A program made the position numbers and the translations under genes. Below, in pieces: positions 1 to 6,150 of a DNA stretch of 8,162 bases (within the stretch, counting starts at the first letter, position 1; the number at the start of each line of letters is the position of its first letter). This DNA comes from an uncultured Bacteroidales bacterium (GTDB taxonomy: Bacteria; Bacteroidota; Bacteroidia; Bacteroidales; Paludibacteraceae). The notes below the pieces were generated by a model that ran no database searches, was not told the DNA's origin, and was given only the letters and a program-made list of their open reading frames with translations. The stretch spans positions 1 to 8,162 of the forward strand of contig USNU01000058.1 of assembly GCA_900556095.1 (NCBI GenBank), in the 5' to 3' direction.

Positions 1-1020
1 AATGACAATGTTCACACCCTTTGCACGAATACGCTCCATAACCCCTAAAATAGAACTCTGCCTGTAATTATCCGAATTTGCCTTCATCGCAAGACGGTAA
101 ATGCCGACCGTCTTCGGATTTTTCTCAAGGATCTGTTCTGCTATAAAATCTTTTCTTGTCCGGTTTGCATCAACGATCGCACCAACAATATTATTCGGCA
201 CATTGTCATAGTTTGCCAGAAGCTGCTTGGTATCTTTCGGCAGACAGTAACCGCCATATCCAAAGGAAGGGTTGTTGTACTGCATTCCGATTCTCGGATC
301 AAGTCCGATTCCCTCAATGATCTGCTTTGCGTCCAGTCCTTTCATGGCAGCAAACGTATCAAGTTCATTGAAAAATGAAACACGGAGTGCAAGGTATGTG
401 TTTGCAAAAAGTTTCACTGCCTCCGCCTCGGTGAATCCCATATAAAGGGTGTCGATGTCGGTTTTGACAGCCCCCTCTTGGAGTAGCCCCGCAAAGGTGT
501 GCGCCGCCTCTACGAGACGCGGGTCGTTGAGGTCTGTGCCGACGATGATGCGCGAAGGGTACAGGTTGTCATACAGTGCCTTGGATTCGCGCAGAAACTC
601 CGGCGAGAAGAGGATATTCTTGCTTCCTGTCTTTTGGCGAATACTCTCGGTGTAGCCTACGGGAATGGTCGATTTGATGACCATTATGGCATTGGGATTG
701 ACCTCCATGACCAGCCGAATGACCGTTTCCACTGCCGACGTGTCGAAGTAATTTTTCTGACTATCGTAGTTGGTCGGTGCGGCAATGACCACAAAATCAG
801 CGTTTTGGTACGCCGTGCGGGCGTCTAACGTGGCAGTGAGGTCGAGTGGTTTCTCGGCGAGATACTTTTCGATATACTCGTCTTGAATCGGCGACTGACG
901 ACGGTTAATCATCTCCACTTTTTCGGGGACGATATCCACTGCGGTTACATGATTGTGCTGCGCCAGCAATGTGGCGATAGACAATCCTACATATCCTGTT
1001 CCTGCTACGGCGATGGTCAT
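1..1020 (-). CDS. ugd: UDP-glucose 6-dehydrogenase, C-terminus cut by the window edge
   Basis: This enzyme oxidises UDP-glucose to UDP-glucuronate with two NAD+ in the cytoplasm, supplying uronic acid for surface polysaccharides. The visible part is 340 residues; the family is usually about 390, so roughly 50 C-terminal residues lie off the left edge. The N-terminal Rossmann motif GTGYVG is at residues 7-12. Residues matching the catalytic set known from Streptococcus pyogenes UGDH are present: T118, E141 and E145 (in PEFLRE), K203 and N207 (in [11 protein letters not shown]), the nucleophile C259 and D263 (in [10 protein letters not shown]). The ATG at 1020-1018 directly precedes the conserved [11 protein letters not shown] start, so it is chosen with confidence. 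The gene lies downstream of the TviB-type dehydrogenase on the same strand, 311 bp apart. Oddity: codon use changes sharply near base 410. Residues 1 to about 202 favour CTC/CTG and CGC/CGT; the rest favours CTT, GCA and AGA/AGG. The reading frame stays intact. Function is confident; the mosaic origin is inference. Confidence 0.95.
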   Translation of the reverse strand, partial: MTIAVAGTGYVGLSIATLLAQHNHVTAVDIVPEKVEMINRRQSPIQDEYIEKYLAEKPLDLTATLDARTAYQNADFVVIAAPTNYDSQKNYFDTSAVETVIRLVMEVNPNAIMVIKSTIPVGYTESIRQKTGSKNILFSPEFLRESKALYDNLYPSRIIVGTDLNDPRLVEAAHTFAGLLQEGAVKTDIDTLYMGFTEAEAVKLFANTYLALRVSFFNELDTFAAMKGLDAKQIIEGIGLDPRIGMQYNNPSFGYGGYCLPKDTKQLLANYDNVPNNIVGAIVDANRTRKDFIAEQILEKNPKTVGIYRLAMKANSDNYRQSSILGVMERIRAKGVNIVI

Positions 1021-1023
1021 TGA

Positions 1024-1063
1024 TTTGGTAATTTGTAAGTTTGTAAATTTGAAAATTTGTAAA
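1024..1063. repeat. Five-unit 8-bp tandem repeat in the ugd leader
   Basis: The plus strand reads TTTGGTAA, TTTGTAAG, TTTGTAAA, TTTGAAAA, TTTGTAAA without gaps. On the ugd coding strand this is a TTTACAAA-type array that ends only 3 bases before the ATG, where a ribosome binding region would lie. Bacteroidota genes usually lack a Shine-Dalgarno and depend on AT-rich unstructured leaders, so the array may act as the translation-initiation region. Copy number could vary by slippage; this is inference. Confidence 0.75.
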
Positions 1064-1075
1064 TGTGTTATTGGG

Positions 1076-1106
1076 TCATCCACCTGCTATCCACAGGGTA
1101 TCCACC
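1076..1106. repeat. Three ATCCAC motifs at 11-bp spacing (DnaA-box-like 9-mers)
   Basis: ATCCAC occurs at 1078-1083, 1089-1094 and 1100-1105, exactly 11 bp apart, about one helical turn. The extended 9-mers are TCATCCACC, CTATCCACA and GTATCCACC. The middle one differs at one position from the E. coli DnaA box TTATCCACA. GGGT-ATCC-ACCC at 1096-1107 can also form a tiny hairpin. The regular spacing is seen directly; protein binding is speculative. Confidence 0.45.
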
Positions 1107-1207
1107 CGACATCCTCCTCACTTTGGTATATAATCGGCAGCAAGAATCTATTAACAATTTATAAGCATTGGCGGCGTGTGGAATACTCTGCCATTTGTTA
1201 TCCCTTG

Positions 1208-1334
1208 CTTATAGGTTATAAGGAGTTCTACTCAGCCCACAGGGCTTCGTGTCGCTACGGCGCTCAGTGTGCTACGCACACCCGCCTTACGCTTCACCCT
1301 TGCTGCGAGGTACGGCTTTAACTTTATTAAGTTA
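1208..1334. repeat. Cluster of short perfect inverted repeats downstream of the TviB-type gene
   Basis: Four perfect hairpins follow each other: CTTATA-GGT-TATAAG (1208-1222), AGCCC-ACA-GGGCT (1234-1246), GTGTGC-TAC-GCACAC (1267-1281) and TAACTT-TATT-AAGTTA (1319-1334). The last overlaps the stop codon of the minus-strand dehydrogenase gene. None is followed by a T-run on the minus strand, so they do not look like a classic rho-independent terminator. They could form a structured 3' UTR of the dehydrogenase mRNA, or be a decayed small repeat element; neither is shown. Confidence 0.5.
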
Positions 1335-2624
1335 TAGACGTGCATCCACGAGAGAACGGTCCACAAAGTTCTTGACATCGAAGATGACAGCCCCCTGCTC
1401 TTTGTACTTGCGGAAGTCGAAGGTCTTAAACTGGTCGTGGCTGACGCAAGCGATGATGGCGGCGTATTGTTTGTCGGGGTCAACGGCAGGGATAAGGTCC
1501 TTGCCATACTCACGTTTAACCACTTCGGGGCTTGCCCACGGGTCGTATATATCCACCTGGCAACCGAAATCCTCCAACTCGTTGGCGATGTCCACCACCT
1601 TGGTATTGCGGCAGTCGGGGCAGTTTTCCTTGAAGGTAACACCGAGTATCAACACGCCGGAATGGAGAATCTTATGGTCGGTACGAATCATCAGTTTGAG
1701 CGTCTTGTCGGCGATAAACTTGGCGATGGAGTTGTTCACCGCGCGTCCGCTGAGAATCACTTGCGGGTCATAACCGAGCGATTTCGCCTTGTGCGCGAGG
1801 TAGTAGGGGTCCACCGAGATACAATGTCCGCCGACCAATCCGGGACGGTATTTGAGGAAGTTCCACTTGGTGCCTGCCGCCTCAATGACATCGTTGGTGT
1901 CGATTCCGACGCGGTCGCAGATGAGCGCAAGTTCGTTCATAAACGAGATATTCACGTCGCGCTGGCTGTTCTCTACCGCCTTGGCTGCCTCCGCCACTTT
2001 CATATTCGGTGCGCGGTGGGTGCCATTCTCCAAGATAGAGTTGTAGAGGGCGTCCACAAGGTCTGCCACCTCGGGCGTGGAACCCGATGTAATCTTCTTG
2101 ATTTTGGTGAGGGTATTGATTTTGTCGCCCGGATTGATACGCTCGGGCGAGTAGCCACAGAAGAAGTCCTTGTTGAACGTCATACCGCTGCAACGCTCCA
2201 AAACGGGCACGCAATCCTCCTCGGTGCAACCCGGATAAACGGTTGATTCATAGATGACTATGTCGCCACGGTTGAGCGTTTTGCCGATGGTCTCACTTGC
2301 CTTGAGAAGTGGCGTGAGGTCGGGGTTGTTGAAACGGTCGATGGGTGTGGGGACAGTAACGATATAGGTGTTTGCCTGTCTGAGTTCTTCGGGGTCGGAG
2401 GTGAAAGTGAGTCCGATTTTGCGGGTGGCAGTGTAGGCGTCGCACGCCTGTTTCATGCCGATGAGATCGGCTTCGAGGGTGTGGTCTTCGCCACGCTGCA
2501 ATTCTTCTACACGGGGTTGGAATACATCAAAACCGATGACACGATATTTCTTTCCATACTCAATAGCCAAAGGCAGACCCACATATCCGAGACCCACCAC
2601 GGCGATAGTGCGATTTTCTAACAT
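1332..2624 (-). CDS. tviB: Nucleotide-sugar 6-dehydrogenase, TviB/WbpO type (UDP-GlcNAc or UDP-GalNAc)
   Basis: This cytoplasmic NAD-dependent enzyme probably oxidises C6 of a UDP-N-acetylhexosamine to give UDP-GlcNAcA or UDP-GalNAcA, a precursor of capsule or O-antigen amino-uronic acids. The 430-residue length fits the family. It has the Rossmann motif GLGYVG at 11-16, the VPTPID motif, YESTVYPGCTEE typical of TviB/WbpO, the catalytic C268 in GGHCISVDPYYL, and the C-terminal signature FKENCPDCRNT at 331-341. Similarity to Salmonella Vi-antigen TviB is strong along the whole length. The ATG at 2624-2622 directly precedes the Rossmann strand. An in-frame ATG 63 bases upstream would place an odd extension over the promoter, so it was not used. 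The gene is divergent from the DUF2723 gene and upstream of ugd on the same strand. Whether the substrate is the gluco or galacto epimer cannot be decided here; the gene symbol means family membership, not Vi antigen. Confidence 0.92.
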   Translation of the reverse strand: MLENRTIAVVGLGYVGLPLAIEYGKKYRVIGFDVFQPRVEELQRGEDHTLEADLIGMKQACDAYTATRKIGLTFTSDPEELRQANTYIVTVPTPIDRFNNPDLTPLLKASETIGKTLNRGDIVIYESTVYPGCTEEDCVPVLERCSGMTFNKDFFCGYSPERINPGDKINTLTKIKKITSGSTPEVADLVDALYNSILENGTHRAPNMKVAEAAKAVENSQRDVNISFMNELALICDRVGIDTNDVIEAAGTKWNFLKYRPGLVGGHCISVDPYYLAHKAKSLGYDPQVILSGRAVNNSIAKFIADKTLKLMIRTDHKILHSGVLILGVTFKENCPDCRNTKVVDIANELEDFGCQVDIYDPWASPEVVKREYGKDLIPAVDPDKQYAAIIACVSHDQFKTFDFRKYKEQGAVIFDVKNFVDRSLVDARL

Positions 2625-2656
2625 AACATAATTGGTTAAACTAATCAAAAAGCCTA

Positions 2657-2688
2657 CAAAAGTACAGTTTTTTTTTGGAACGCGCAAG
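2657..2688 (-). promoter_or_regulatory. Candidate promoter of the TviB-type gene, with an A9 tract in its spacer
   Basis: Read on the minus strand, CTTG at 2688-2685 (three of four matches to the -33 TTTG) is followed after 20 bp by TACTTTTG at 2664-2657, a full match to the Bacteroidota -7 element TAnnTTTG. The expected start of transcription is near 2650, giving a leader of about 26 bases before the ATG at 2624. Nine consecutive As (plus-strand Ts 2668-2676) lie inside the spacer, so slippage would change the spacing. The promoter is predicted from the consensus only. Confidence 0.5.
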
Positions 2689-2708
2689 CGCGCGCGTACA
2701 TTATATAC

Positions 2709-2737
2709 ATAAAATGCGCAAATCGTTATAAAATGCG
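2709..2737. repeat. 10-bp direct repeat in the divergent promoter region
   Basis: ATAAAATGCG occurs at 2709-2718 and again at 2728-2737, 19 bp apart start to start. The pair lies between the two divergent promoter candidates, next to an alternating GC stretch at about 2681-2696. It could be a pair of operator half-sites, but no regulator is evident in the window. Confidence 0.4.
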
Positions 2738-2756
2738 TCCAATTTGTGGTATGGAT

Positions 2757-2799
2757 TTTGTTATATGGGTTGTGTTGTGTAATTTTGTACGTAATTTTG
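2757..2799 (+). promoter_or_regulatory. Candidate tandem promoters of the DUF2723 gene
   Basis: TTTG at 2757-2760 is followed after exactly 19 bp by TAATTTTG at 2780-2787, a full match to the Bacteroidota primary-sigma consensus TTTG-N19-TAnnTTTG. A second TAATTTTG lies 12 bp further on (2792-2799), preceded after 19 bp by GTTG at 2769-2772. Transcription would begin near 2793 or 2805, leaving a leader of about 70-80 bases. The bases before the ATG at 2874 are A-rich with no Shine-Dalgarno, as usual in this phylum. Confidence 0.65.
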
Positions 2800-2873
2800 G
2801 GTAGGAACGTTTAATTATTCCGTAAATCAGACCATATAATCATTTGGCAAAATAAAACAATACAAAACAAGTA

Positions 2874-5800
2874 ATGAAAAAATTCAATCTGTGGAATGCG
2901 ATTTGCGGTTGGGTGGTGTTCGCCATTGCAGCCGCAACGTATCTCTTGACCATTGAACCCACCGCGTCGTTTTGGGACTGCGGTGAGTTTATCTCAAGTG
3001 CTCACAAGTTGGACGTGGGACACCCGCCCGGAGCACCTTTCTTTATGTTGATGGGACACTTTGCCCAATTGTTTGCGAGCGATAATGCGCATGTGGCAAT
3101 GTGTGTGAATGCTATGTCGGCGTTGGCGTCGGCGTTTACTATTCTGTTCCTCTTCTGGACCATCACTGCGTTGGCGCGTAAGTTGGTGAAGCCCGACACG
3201 CTTGCCAAAGGTATCGGTTTGTTGGCAGCAGGGGCAGTGGGTGCGTTGGCATACACGTTCTCCGATACATTCTGGTTCTCCGCAGTGGAAGGTGAGGTGT
3301 ATGCTTCGTCATCGCTATTCACAGCCATTGTTTTCTGGTTGATACTCAAATGGGACGAACACGCCGATGAAGAAGGCGCGGACCGTTGGCTGATTCTTAT
3401 CGCCTACCTCATGGGATTGTCGATAGGTGTACACTTGCTGAACTTGCTGACGATTCCTCCCATTGTGTTGGTGTACTATTTCCGTCGTTACTCATTCTCG
3501 TGGAAGGGCGTGATAGGTGCATTCTTGGCATCGGTGGGTATCTTGGCAGTGGTGCTGTACGGTATCATTCCCGGTTTCCCGACTATCGCCGGTTGGTTTG
3601 AGTTGCTGTTTGTCAATGCGTTGGGCTGTCCGTTCAACACCGGTTTGGCGATATATATCGTGCTGACGATTGCTGCCATCGTTTGGGCTACCATAGAGAC
3701 TATGCACCACGATGGCGACCGCTTGACCGTGCGTCAAATCATCTCGTTTGTGTTGGCATTTGCCTTGTCGGGTGCGGCATTCCTGTTCGAGAGTTGGTGG
3801 ATTGGTCTGTTGCTCAGTGCGGTGGTTCTCGGTCTGCTTTTCCGGAAACGCAATATCGTTTCTACACGTTTCCTGAATACCGCCACGCTGATGATTGCGG
3901 TCATCCTGATTGGCTATAGCAGTTATGCCGTGTTGGTGATTCGCTCCAGCGCAGATACGCCGATGGACCAGAACTCGCCGGACAATGTGTTCTCGCTCAA
4001 ATACTATCTCAACCGTGAGCAGTATGGCGACCGTCCGTTGTTCTATGGACAGTCGTACAACGCGCCGGTACAGTTGGAAGTGCGCGGAAATATGTGTATT
4101 CCCGTTGAGAAAAAAGGGCATGCACAATATGCGCCCGCACCCAAAGTGGAAGGCGAGAAAGACCACTACGCTATCACCGGCTACAAGACCAACTACGTGT
4201 TTATGAAGGAGTTCTGTATGCTCTTCCCGCGTATGTATTCGTCGCAACCGAGTCATGTGGAGGCATACAAAGAATGGGCGGAAGTGAAGGGTAACCGTGT
4301 GCGCTACGACTATTGCGGACAGCAGAAGACCGATTATGCACCCACTTTTGTGGAGAATATGCGTTTCTTCTTCCGCTATCAGGTCAACTTCATGTACTGG
4401 CGATATTTTATGTGGAACTTTGCCGGTCGTCAGAACGATTTGCAGTCGTATGGCGACCTCTCGAAAGGTAACTGGATTAGCGGTATTCCGTTTATCGACA
4501 ATGCCATGCTTGGCGACCAGTCGGCTCTGCCTACCGAACTGAAAGAGAACAAGGGACACAATGTATATTATATGTTGCCGCTTTTGCTCGGTATCATCGG
4601 TATTGTTTGGCAGTGTGGCAAACGCGTGAAAGAGAATGGAGTGGAGGTGAAAGAAGGTTGGAAATCGTTTACGCTGACTTTCCTGCTCTTCTTCCTTACC
4701 GGTTTGGCTATCGTTGTTTACCTCAACCAAACGCCTTACCAACCGCGTGAGCGAGACTATGCGTATGCGGGGTCGTTCTATGCGTTCTGTATCTGGATTG
4801 GTTTGGGTGCGTTGGCGTTGATAGACTGGCTGTCGGAGGCTATCAAGAACCCGAAAGCACAGGTGGCAATGGCGTTGGTGGTAACTGTCGTTTGCTTGCT
4901 CGTACCGGCGCAGATGGCATCGCAAAACTGGGACGACCACGACCGCTCGAACCGCTATTCGTGTCGCGACTTTGGTGCCAACTACCTGAAATCGTGTGAG
5001 AAAGAGGGTATTATTTTCTCCAATGGCGACAACGATACCTTCCCGCTCTGGTACAACCAAGAGGTGGAGGAAGTCGGTACCGACCTGCGTGTCTGCAACC
5101 TGTCCTATCTGCAAACCGACTGGTATATCTCGCAGATGAAACGACCATACTATGAGTCGCCCGCACTGCCTATCTCGTGGGAGTACAAGGACTTTATGCC
5201 CGGCAAACATGAGATAGCATGGGTGGATAATAAGTTAGGTCCTATCTCGGTGGACAAGGCATTCAAGTTCCTGCTCAGCGATGCCAAAAGCACCAAAAAC
5301 AAGGAGGGCGATGACTATCTGCCGTCGAACCAACTCTATGTGCTGACGCCTGATTCACAGAAGATTATCTTCAAGTCGGCGCGCCGTTATACCCGCTCGG
5401 AGATGATGATTATGGAAATGCTCAGTCAGAACCAATGGAAGCGTCCGATGTATTTCGCCGCCACTGTGGGCAACGACTATTACCTCGGTCTGGAACCCTA
5501 TTTCGAACTGACGGGTATGGCATACCAAATTACTCCCGTGCGTAGCAAGGACGGGCAACCGCGTGTGAATACGGAGAAGATGTACGACAATATGATGCAC
5601 AAGTTTGCGTATGGAAATATGAATATCCCCGGTATTTATATCGACGAGAACCTGATGCGTATGTGTCGCACACATCGAATGATGTTTGCGCAGTTGGCAG
5701 AGGCGTTGATTCGCGAAGGACAACGCGAAAAAGCGGTCGAGGTATTGGACTATGCCGAGGAGATGTTGCCCGGATACAATATCCCATACGACTACACGTC

Positions 5801-6059
5801 GGCTTCGATGGCTTCGATGTACCTGATGCTCGGCGAGACGGAGAAAGCCAATGCTATCCTCGACAACGTGGCTAACAACTGTGTGGAGTACCTGCAATGG
5901 GGGGCACAACTGAACAAACAACGTCGCTCCGCTGCACAACAAACCATCGGGCACCATGCCGCAGTGCTGGGCTATGTGCTGCAAACGCTGGAACGCTATC
6001 AGCAAACGGAACTCTTTGAACATTACTATCCGCTCTACGCGCAGTATGTAGGACGCTGA
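2874..6059 (+). CDS. DUF2723 (GT117-type) multi-pass membrane protein, probable envelope glycosyltransferase
   Basis: This 1061-residue protein belongs to the DUF2723 family, which includes human TMEM260, a protein O-mannosyltransferase placed in CAZy GT117. It probably moves a sugar from a polyprenyl-phosphate donor outside the inner membrane; substrate unknown. TM1 is at about 9-27. The next loop has the acidic pair D35/E38 (WDCGEF) and HPPG at 50-53, resembling the D/E motif of GT-C enzymes. Further conserved patches are AVEGEVY (137-143), QPRERDYAY (623-631) and NGDNDTFPLW (717-726). About nine N-terminal membrane segments to residue 355, a soluble loop to about 560, and about four more segments to about 680 precede a soluble C-terminal part. 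Two TPR-like helical repeats lie near 936-1005. The start is the only ATG consistent with TM1. It appears monocistronic, with its own promoter and terminator. Family assignment is confident; acceptor and sugar are not known. Confidence 0.88.
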   Translation: MKKFNLWNAICGWVVFAIAAATYLLTIEPTASFWDCGEFISSAHKLDVGHPPGAPFFMLMGHFAQLFASDNAHVAMCVNAMSALASAFTILFLFWTITALARKLVKPDTLAKGIGLLAAGAVGALAYTFSDTFWFSAVEGEVYASSSLFTAIVFWLILKWDEHADEEGADRWLILIAYLMGLSIGVHLLNLLTIPPIVLVYYFRRYSFSWKGVIGAFLASVGILAVVLYGIIPGFPTIAGWFELLFVNALGCPFNTGLAIYIVLTIAAIVWATIETMHHDGDRLTVRQIISFVLAFALSGAAFLFESWWIGLLLSAVVLGLLFRKRNIVSTRFLNTATLMIAVILIGYSSYAVLVIRSSADTPMDQNSPDNVFSLKYYLNREQYGDRPLFYGQSYNAPVQLEVRGNMCIPVEKKGHAQYAPAPKVEGEKDHYAITGYKTNYVFMKEFCMLFPRMYSSQPSHVEAYKEWAEVKGNRVRYDYCGQQKTDYAPTFVENMRFFFRYQVNFMYWRYFMWNFAGRQNDLQSYGDLSKGNWISGIPFIDNAMLGDQSALPTELKENKGHNVYYMLPLLLGIIGIVWQCGKRVKENGVEVKEGWKSFTLTFLLFFLTGLAIVVYLNQTPYQPRERDYAYAGSFYAFCIWIGLGALALIDWLSEAIKNPKAQVAMALVVTVVCLLVPAQMASQNWDDHDRSNRYSCRDFGANYLKSCEKEGIIFSNGDNDTFPLWYNQEVEEVGTDLRVCNLSYLQTDWYISQMKRPYYESPALPISWEYKDFMPGKHEIAWVDNKLGPISVDKAFKFLLSDAKSTKNKEGDDYLPSNQLYVLTPDSQKIIFKSARRYTRSEMMIMEMLSQNQWKRPMYFAATVGNDYYLGLEPYFELTGMAYQITPVRSKDGQPRVNTEKMYDNMMHKFAYGNMNIPGIYIDENLMRMCRTHRMMFAQLAEALIREGQREKAVEVLDYAEEMLPGYNIPYDYTSASMASMYLMLGETEKANAILDNVANNCVEYLQWGAQLNKQRRSAAQQTIGHHAAVLGYVLQTLERYQQTELFEHYYPLYAQYVGR

Positions 6060-6079
6060 TAGATATGGAATAATACAAG

Positions 6080-6123
6080 ACTCTGCTGCTTTCGATTCGG
6101 AGAGTGGCAGAGTTTGATTTTTT
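6080..6123 (+). terminator. Rho-independent terminator after the DUF2723 gene
   Basis: ACTCTGC (6080-6086) pairs perfectly with GCAGAGT (6107-6113). The loop can extend the structure with CTTTC/GAGAG pairing (one G-U). The hairpin is followed by TTTGATTTTTT. It starts 21 bases after the stop codon and ends 27 bases before the CobW-family ATG, which leaves little room for a separate promoter of the downstream gene. Partial readthrough may feed that gene. Confidence 0.8.
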
Positions 6124-6150
6124 GAAAATAACTCCTTAATATATATAGGT

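Larger units (their letters stand above)
1021..1331. other. Gene-free gap between ugd and the TviB-type gene, rich in short repeats
   Basis: No convincing gene is seen in these 311 bases. From left to right it holds five 8-bp tandem units (1024-1063), three ATCCAC motifs spaced 11 bp (1078-1105), an AT-rich middle part (about 1130-1230), and a GC-richer part with small inverted repeats (1208-1334). No good Bacteroidota promoter (TAnnTTTG) for ugd was found on the minus strand. ugd may therefore be read through from the upstream dehydrogenase gene or use a degenerate promoter. Confidence 0.6.

Noticed and set aside
1071..1208. A stop-free minus-strand frame of 46 codons in the gap before ugd
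   Set aside because: It has no start codon near its beginning, and this length without stops is expected by chance fairly often. It could be a gene remnant, but nothing recognisable supports that.
953..1321. A plus-strand open frame running from inside ugd through the gap
   Set aside because: It begins antisense within ugd and its translation of the repeats is low-complexity; no promoter or homology is evident.
1437..2246. A 269-codon open frame on the plus strand opposite the TviB-type gene
   Set aside because: The opposite strand has all dehydrogenase motifs in order; this frame shows none of its own.
2625..2687. A 21-residue N-terminal extension of the TviB-type protein
   Set aside because: It would include the predicted -7 element and the homopolymer tract, and the family begins just before the Rossmann strand, as the ATG at 2624 provides.
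2668..2692. Poly-T run beside the CGCGC-AA-GCGCG hairpin as a terminator
   Set aside because: On the plus strand the Ts precede the hairpin, and on the minus strand the run is A, so neither direction gives a hairpin followed by Us.
3492..5210. A 572-codon open frame on the minus strand inside the DUF2723 gene
   Set aside because: It is antisense to a protein with clear family motifs, its translation is low in hydrophobic structure and rich in His, Arg and Gln, and it matches no family I know. It arises from codon bias that avoids TTA, CTA and TCA on the plus strand.
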